From an uncultured Lachnospiraceae bacterium (lineage in GTDB: Bacteria; Bacillota; Clostridia; Lachnospirales; Lachnospiraceae), in assembly GCA_947594335.1 (NCBI GenBank), contig CANQEC010000079.1, forward strand, positions 1-9,883: DNA of 9,883 nt, written 5' to 3'. Under the pieces are notes generated by a model, which was not told where the DNA came from, searched no databases, and was given only the letters and a program-made list of their open reading frames with translations. Made by a program: the position numbers and the translations under genes. Below are positions 7,294-9,883 of the stretch, one piece after another; positions within the stretch are counted from its first letter, which is position 1; every line of letters starts with the position of its first letter.

Positions 7294-7354
7294 TTTCTCA
7301 GTGGAAGCAAGCTGAATTTATTGAGGAGGCGGCTTTTTCTCCTGCCTGCCCGCG

Positions 7355-7404
7355 CGGCCCGGGTGCTGCGCCAGCAGCAATTTTCCCTGCCTGGGCCTGC
7401 GCAT
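7355..7404. repeat. Folded direct repeat, copy A
   Basis: This 50-base element matches 7470-7519 at 37 of 50 positions without gaps, at an offset of 115 bases. Outer stem: GGCCCGGG (7356-7363) with CCTGGGCC (7390-7397), containing one G-T pair. Inner hairpin: GCTGC (7365-7369) with GCAGC (7374-7378). It lies beyond the terminator, towards the ATPase promoter. Confidence 0.7.
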
Positions 7405-7450
7405 AAAAAACGGGGAAACATCCTTTTCTGAATGCTTCCCCAACTTTTTA
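7405..7450. terminator. Bidirectional terminator after corrinoid gene copy 2
   Basis: GGGGAAACAT (7412-7421) pairs with ATGCTTCCCC (7432-7441) over a 10-base loop, with one A/C position that becomes a G-U pair in the minus-strand RNA. On the minus strand the stem runs into CGTTTTTTATG (7411-7401); on the plus strand it runs into AACTTTTTATT. It would end transcripts leaving the corrinoid gene 95 bases after its stop. Confidence 0.8.
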
Positions 7451-7469
7451 TTATTTTTCAGTATACTTT

Positions 7470-7519
7470 CGGCCTGCGGGCTGCGACAGCAGCTGTTTTC
7501 TTTACGCAGGCCTGCGTAT
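7470..7519. repeat. Folded direct repeat, copy B, with a 16-bp perfect palindrome
   Basis: This is the partner of 7355-7404. Outer stem: GGCCTGCG (7471-7478) with CGCAGGCC (7505-7512), perfect over 8 bp. Inner hairpin: GCTGC (7480-7484) with GCAGC (7489-7493). Compared with copy A, two outer pairs have changed on both sides (C-G to T-A, and G-C to C-G) and a G-T pair has become G-C, so pairing is kept while sequence drifts. The end also forms a perfect 16-bp palindrome, TACGCAGGCCTGCGTA (7503-7518), 17 bases from the corrinoid gene stop. Confidence 0.75.
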
Positions 7520-7535
7520 TATAAAGGAAAACCGA

Positions 7536-8168
7536 TTATGCTGCCAGCTCTTTTGCCTTAGCTGCTGCGGATGCCGCATCCTCTGTGTAAGCGTCTGCGC
7601 CAACCTCTACCGCGAACTCCGGAGTAATCGGAGCGCCGCCGATCATGATCTTGATATTGCTGCGGAAATCCTGCTCGTTCAGCAGAGCAACCGTTTCCTT
7701 CAGCGCCGGCATTGTCGTTGTAAGCAGAGCGGACAGAGCCACGATCTTGACATCCGGATTCTCTTTTACTGTCTGGACAAATTTGTCAGCCGGTACATCA
7801 ACGCCGAGGTCGATTACTGTAAAGCCTGCGCTCTCGATCATCATGGCAACAAGGTTCTTTCCGATATCATGAAGGTCGCCGGCAACCGTTCCGATGATAA
7901 CCTTGCCTGCATCCTGCGTTCCGCCTGCCGCAAGGAGCGGTTTCAGAACCTCAACGCCCTTCTTCATCGCGCGCGCTGCGATCAGCATCTCCGGTACGAA
8001 GATCTCGTTGTTCTTAAATTTCTCGCCGACTACGTCCATCGCGCCGATCATCTTGTTCAGAACTACCTCGGGAGCATTTCCCTCGTCAAGTGCTTCCTGT
8101 ACAAGGCCAGGTACAAGTTTCGCTTTTCCGGTTTCAACTTTTACAGCCAGTTCATCAAGTTTGCTCAT
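7536..8168 (-). CDS. Corrinoid (B12-binding) methyl carrier protein, copy 2
   Basis: A 210-residue carrier of the MtgC/MttC type. The helical cap covers residues about 1-82 and the B12-binding domain the rest. The cobalt-ligand motif is D98-L-H100-D-I-G103 in GTVAGDLHDIGKN; then come IDLGVD (119-124), SALLTTT (146-152), GGAPIT (177-182) and the EVGADAYTEDA end. Every block of the fold is present and the length is typical. The first ATG (8177) touches AAGGAGG with no spacing, whereas the ATG at 8168 (MSKLDELAVK) has 9 bases of spacing, so I use 8168. The methyltransferase gene lies upstream on the same strand with a 273-base spacer. This is the likely direct partner of that methyltransferase, because the two genes form a pair ended by a strong terminator. 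It is a paralogue of the carrier at 2130-2768. Confidence 0.96.
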   Translation of the reverse strand: MSKLDELAVKVETGKAKLVPGLVQEALDEGNAPEVVLNKMIGAMDVVGEKFKNNEIFVPEMLIAARAMKKGVEVLKPLLAAGGTQDAGKVIIGTVAGDLHDIGKNLVAMMIESAGFTVIDLGVDVPADKFVQTVKENPDVKIVALSALLTTTMPALKETVALLNEQDFRSNIKIMIGGAPITPEFAVEVGADAYTEDAASAAAKAKELAA

Positions 8169-8441
8169 TTCTAACATCCTCCTTAAATTGTGTATGATAT
8201 ATCTGATAACGGGCCGGAACGCACTGTGCGGATTCCGCCCGCTGCCGCAGCGGACTCATCTGGCCGGCCCTGCCCGGCTTTATGCCGCCGGCATGACCTT
8301 CTGCCCTTTGCCCCTGCGAGATCATTCCCGCGCCGCAGTGCACAGGAACGGATCCTTATCCGGTCTCTCCGCAGACCGGGCTGTTTACTGTCCGGAACTT
8401 GTCCAAAGAACGCCGCCCGGACAGAAAAGCATCTGTTTTAT
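8169..8441. other. Hairpin-rich spacer / leader before corrinoid gene copy 2
   Basis: No gene is visible between the methyltransferase stop and the corrinoid start. Perfect stems include GGGCCGG (8211-8217) with CCGGCCC (8264-8270), which encloses CCGCTG-CCG-CAGCGG (8239-8253); ATGCC with GGCAT (8282-8294); CCGGTCT (8360-8366) with AGACCGG (8373-8379); and CTGTCCGG (8388-8395) with CCGGACAG (8417-8424). None is followed by a T run on the minus strand, so read-through is expected. The spacer could stabilise the corrinoid half of the message or act as a processing site. The low end is the AAGGAGG ribosome binding site (8178-8184). Confidence 0.55.
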
Positions 8442-9254
8442 TTATTTCTTCGGGCCGATCTTTCCTTCTCTGTAAGCCCCGATGTATTCCATGCAGTAGT
8501 CGTCCTGTCCAAGGAGCGCTTCCGTCGCATAGATCAGACCAAGCATATCCCTGTTTGTCGGGTCAAGGATCGCGCTGTCAAGTCCGGCGTTCATGGCCAG
8601 AACCGTGAATCCGAGGTTGATCAGCTTACGCACCGGCAGATTGAAGGAGATGTTGCTGACAGCCGCCGTGATATGGATGGACGGATACATCTCTCTTACC
8701 TTCGAGATTACCTCGATGTTCATCGCAATGCCGTCCTCCGAGGTGCAGAGCATCTCAACGAGCGGATCGATATGGAGACGGGACGGGCTGATGCCGTACT
8801 CTTTCGCCTTCGCCATGATCTTCTCGAATACCTTAAGCCTGTCCGCAGCGGTTTTCGGGATTCCTGTATCGTCGCTGCAAAGAGCGATGACTTCCCAGCC
8901 TTTGTTCTCTTCCTTCGCCATGATCGGGAAGATAACGTCGATCTTGTTTCCTTCTCCGGATACGGAATTGAACAGACCCGGTCTCTTGCAGTGGCTGTAA
9001 ACCTGTGCCAGAACATCAGCGCTCGGGCTGTCGATCGAGATCGGAAGATCAGTCACTTCCTGAATACAGTCGATCATCCATTTCAGCGTCTCAACTTCAA
9101 CCGCTTCCGGAACGGACGCGCAGCAGTCGATAAATGTCGCGCCGGCCTCTGTCTGAGCGATAGCTCTCTTCTTGATAAAGTCTGCGTCACGGTTTGCGAT
9201 TGCCTCCGCGACAGACGGAATTGAGCCGTTGATCTTTTCACCAATAATAATCAT
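8442..9254 (-). CDS. Methyltetrahydrofolate:corrinoid methyltransferase (DHPS-fold, AcsE/MtgA type)
   Basis: A 270-residue TIM-barrel enzyme that exchanges a methyl group between tetrahydrofolate and a corrinoid protein. MIIIGEKING at the N-terminus is typical of the pterin-binding family. Key positions match the Moorella MeTr residues I recall: D75 in ISIDSPSAD, N96 in FNSVSGE, D163 in LHIDPLV (for D160) and N201 in AVSNISFNLP (for N199). Length is normal. The ATG at 9254 has GGGAGGT 8 bases upstream. With the corrinoid gene that follows it forms an MtgA-MtgC-like pair. In glycine betaine or methoxyl demethylation this enzyme passes the methyl group to tetrahydrofolate for the Wood-Ljungdahl pathway, and in acetogenesis AcsE works the other way; the sequence alone does not show the direction. 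No MttB-like substrate enzyme is present here. Confidence 0.93.
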   Translation of the reverse strand: MIIIGEKINGSIPSVAEAIANRDADFIKKRAIAQTEAGATFIDCCASVPEAVEVETLKWMIDCIQEVTDLPISIDSPSADVLAQVYSHCKRPGLFNSVSGEGNKIDVIFPIMAKEENKGWEVIALCSDDTGIPKTAADRLKVFEKIMAKAKEYGISPSRLHIDPLVEMLCTSEDGIAMNIEVISKVREMYPSIHITAAVSNISFNLPVRKLINLGFTVLAMNAGLDSAILDPTNRDMLGLIYATEALLGQDDYCMEYIGAYREGKIGPKK

Positions 9255-9309
9255 TTGCTTCTACCTCCCAACTGAATATTCCGCTGTTCCCTCCATGGCC
9301 AGCGGATAA

Positions 9310-9338
9310 AATATACATGCAGGAACGTACGCTTCCAT
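9310..9338 (-). promoter_or_regulatory. Possible methyltransferase promoter with hairpin at the -35
   Basis: On the minus strand TATATT (9315-9310) is a 5 of 6 match to TATAAT, 17 bases below ATGGAA (9338-9333), a weak -35. The spacer and -35 form an imperfect inverted repeat, TGCAGGAA (9318-9325) with TTCC-A-TGCA (9333-9341). The weak -35 would suit a promoter that needs an activator. Another weak candidate is TTGTAA (9399-9394). Confidence 0.3.
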
Positions 9339-9369
9339 GCAGCGCACACTGTCCCGCAAAGTACACTCT

Positions 9370-9392
9370 GTAGTAAAATATGTTTTTGCTAC
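9370..9392. promoter_or_regulatory. Inverted repeat, possible operator (proximal)
   Basis: GTAGTAAAA (9370-9378) and TTTTGCTAC (9384-9392) form a 9-bp inverted repeat with one mismatch and a 5-base centre. It shares its outer GTAGnAAA / TTTnCTAC pattern with the repeat at 9452-9478, whose centre is 84 bases away. It lies upstream of the methyltransferase. Confidence 0.4.
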
Positions 9393-9559
9393 TTTACAAC
9401 CTTATTCCAGATTTTATCATAAAAAGCGTCTCTTTTCCATCCTTCAAAATATGTAGAAAAAAACATTTCTTTCCTACAAAGTGTATGATCTTCATACCCT
9501 TCCGCAGCCCGCTCCTCTACAAGTCTGACTATGATTTCCTGCCTCTGTTTCGTCAACAT
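9389..9559 (-). pseudogene. Possible DeoR-type regulator remnant after the sugar kinase
   Basis: The frame begins MLTKQRQEIIVRLVEERA, which fits the usual start of DeoR/GlpR-type sugar regulators (M-L-x-x-x-R-x-x-I-I-x-x-L). After about 20 residues, where the helix-turn-helix should follow (a 'V-x-E-L-A-x-x-x-x-V-S' type stretch), the reading changes to GYEDHTLCRKEMFF and then KIWNKVVK and stops at residue 57. The whole HTH and sugar-binding domain are missing. GGAA lies about 7 bases upstream of the ATG at 9559; a longer in-frame start at 9589 follows the kinase stop directly (TGA then ATG). The kinase adjacency fits a sugar-phosphate regulator. The match is short, so chance resemblance is possible; the alternative is a small unrelated peptide. 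Confidence 0.35.
9452..9478. promoter_or_regulatory. Inverted repeat, possible operator (distal) or weak terminator
   Basis: TGTAGAAAAAAA (9452-9463) and TTCTTTCCTACA (9467-9478) are inverted around a 3-base centre, with 10 of 12 pairs exact; the other two are G-U in the minus-strand RNA. That would make a 12-bp A/U-rich hairpin after the kinase and DeoR-like fragment, but with no G+C-rich base and no T run after it. As a DNA palindrome it is also a candidate regulator site, like 9370-9392. Confidence 0.4.
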
Positions 9560-9589
9560 ATTTTTTCCGGCACTGCAGTACGGAAACAT

Positions 9590-9883
9590 TCACTGCAGAC
9601 GTTTCGACCTGACCTGTCTGTAAACATCCTCAATCTCCATGCGGGTCGCAAGATGATCCGAGAACGCGCTCGCGCTTCCCGAAGCGATCCCCATGTGGAA
9701 CGCATACTCATAATCCTTCTTCTCCATCCATCCGGCCATGAAACCGGCCACCATGGAATCGCCCGCGCCCACGCCGTTCACCAGCGTTCCCTTCGGCGCC
9801 GGGGCACCAAATATTCTGCCGTCCTCCGCGATGAGCACCGCTCCCTCTCCCGCCATTGAGATCAAAACATTCCGCGCGCCCAT
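9590..9883 (-). CDS. fruK: PfkB-family sugar kinase, probably 1-phosphofructokinase (C-terminal part)
   Basis: The last 97 codons of a gene that enters from beyond the right edge; the Met at the edge is internal, not a start. GARNVLISMAGEGAVLI is the strand and turn before the active site. VNGVGAGDSMVAGFMAG is the PfkB signature, whose Asp in GAGD is the catalytic base and whose Gly residues form the anion hole. The end, AFSDHLATRMEIEDVYRQV, fits 1-phosphofructokinase, which turns fructose-1-phosphate into fructose-1,6-bisphosphate. Tagatose-6-phosphate kinase, a close relative, cannot be excluded without the N-terminus. In FruK operons a DeoR regulator usually precedes the kinase; here only a DeoR-like fragment follows it. 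The gene has no obvious link with the corrinoid genes. Confidence 0.8.
   Translation of the reverse strand: MGARNVLISMAGEGAVLIAEDGRIFGAPAPKGTLVNGVGAGDSMVAGFMAGWMEKKDYEYAFHMGIASGSASAFSDHLATRMEIEDVYRQVRSKRLQ

Noticed and set aside
8388..8424. Terminator between methyltransferase and corrinoid gene
   Set aside because: The 8-bp stem is perfect but is followed by TAAACAG on the minus strand, so no T run supports termination.
8169..8441. Cobalamin riboswitch in the spacer before the second corrinoid gene
   Set aside because: The spacer folds strongly, and a GCACTG and a GGGAA are present on the minus strand, but I cannot find the B12 box or the ordered core of a cobalamin riboswitch.

Overview
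The window looks like a chromosomal segment of an anaerobic, moderately G+C-rich Firmicute of the Clostridia, perhaps Lachnospiraceae or a related gut acetogen. This rests on the gene types (corrinoid methyl-transfer proteins, a DUF2284 protein, a PucR-type regulator, an AAA_14/DUF4143 ATPase) and on strong AGGAGG-like ribosome binding sites; it is inference, not a database match. Every gene I can support lies on the minus strand, so transcription runs from high to low coordinates. The long plus-strand frames are shadows.

Layout in transcription order. 9883-9590 is the C-terminal part of a PfkB kinase, most like 1-phosphofructokinase. A DeoR-type start that stops being DeoR-like after about 20 residues follows at once (9559-9389). 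9254-8442 is a methyltetrahydrofolate:corrinoid methyltransferase, then a hairpin-rich spacer, then a corrinoid protein (8168-7536). 7519-7355 holds two diverged copies of a folded element around a terminator hairpin. 7246-6023 is an AAA_14/DUF4143 ATPase with its own promoter region and terminator. 5823-3712 is a RACo-type corrinoid activase behind a near-consensus promoter. A 364-base hairpin-rich gap follows, then DUF2284 (3347-2808), a second corrinoid protein (2768-2130), an 82-bp tandem repeat, a PucR-type regulator (1886-360), and the start of a probable PAP2-family membrane protein that leaves the window at base 1.

How the parts fit. The methyltransferase moves methyl groups between a corrinoid protein and tetrahydrofolate, the corrinoid proteins carry the methyl group on cobalt, and the RACo-like protein re-reduces corrinoid that has oxidised to Co(II). 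The PucR protein is the likely local regulator. These are the core parts of a demethylation or acetogenesis feeder pathway. No substrate-specific methyltransferase (MttB, MtaB or MtgB type) is visible, so the methyl donor cannot be named. The cluster is split in two by the ATPase, which looks like an independent insertion.

The main non-coding interest is: the 82-bp repeat that copies the 3' end of a corrinoid gene; the twin folded elements with compensating base changes; an operator-like palindrome inside the activase promoter; and a run of strong hairpins between the activase and DUF2284.
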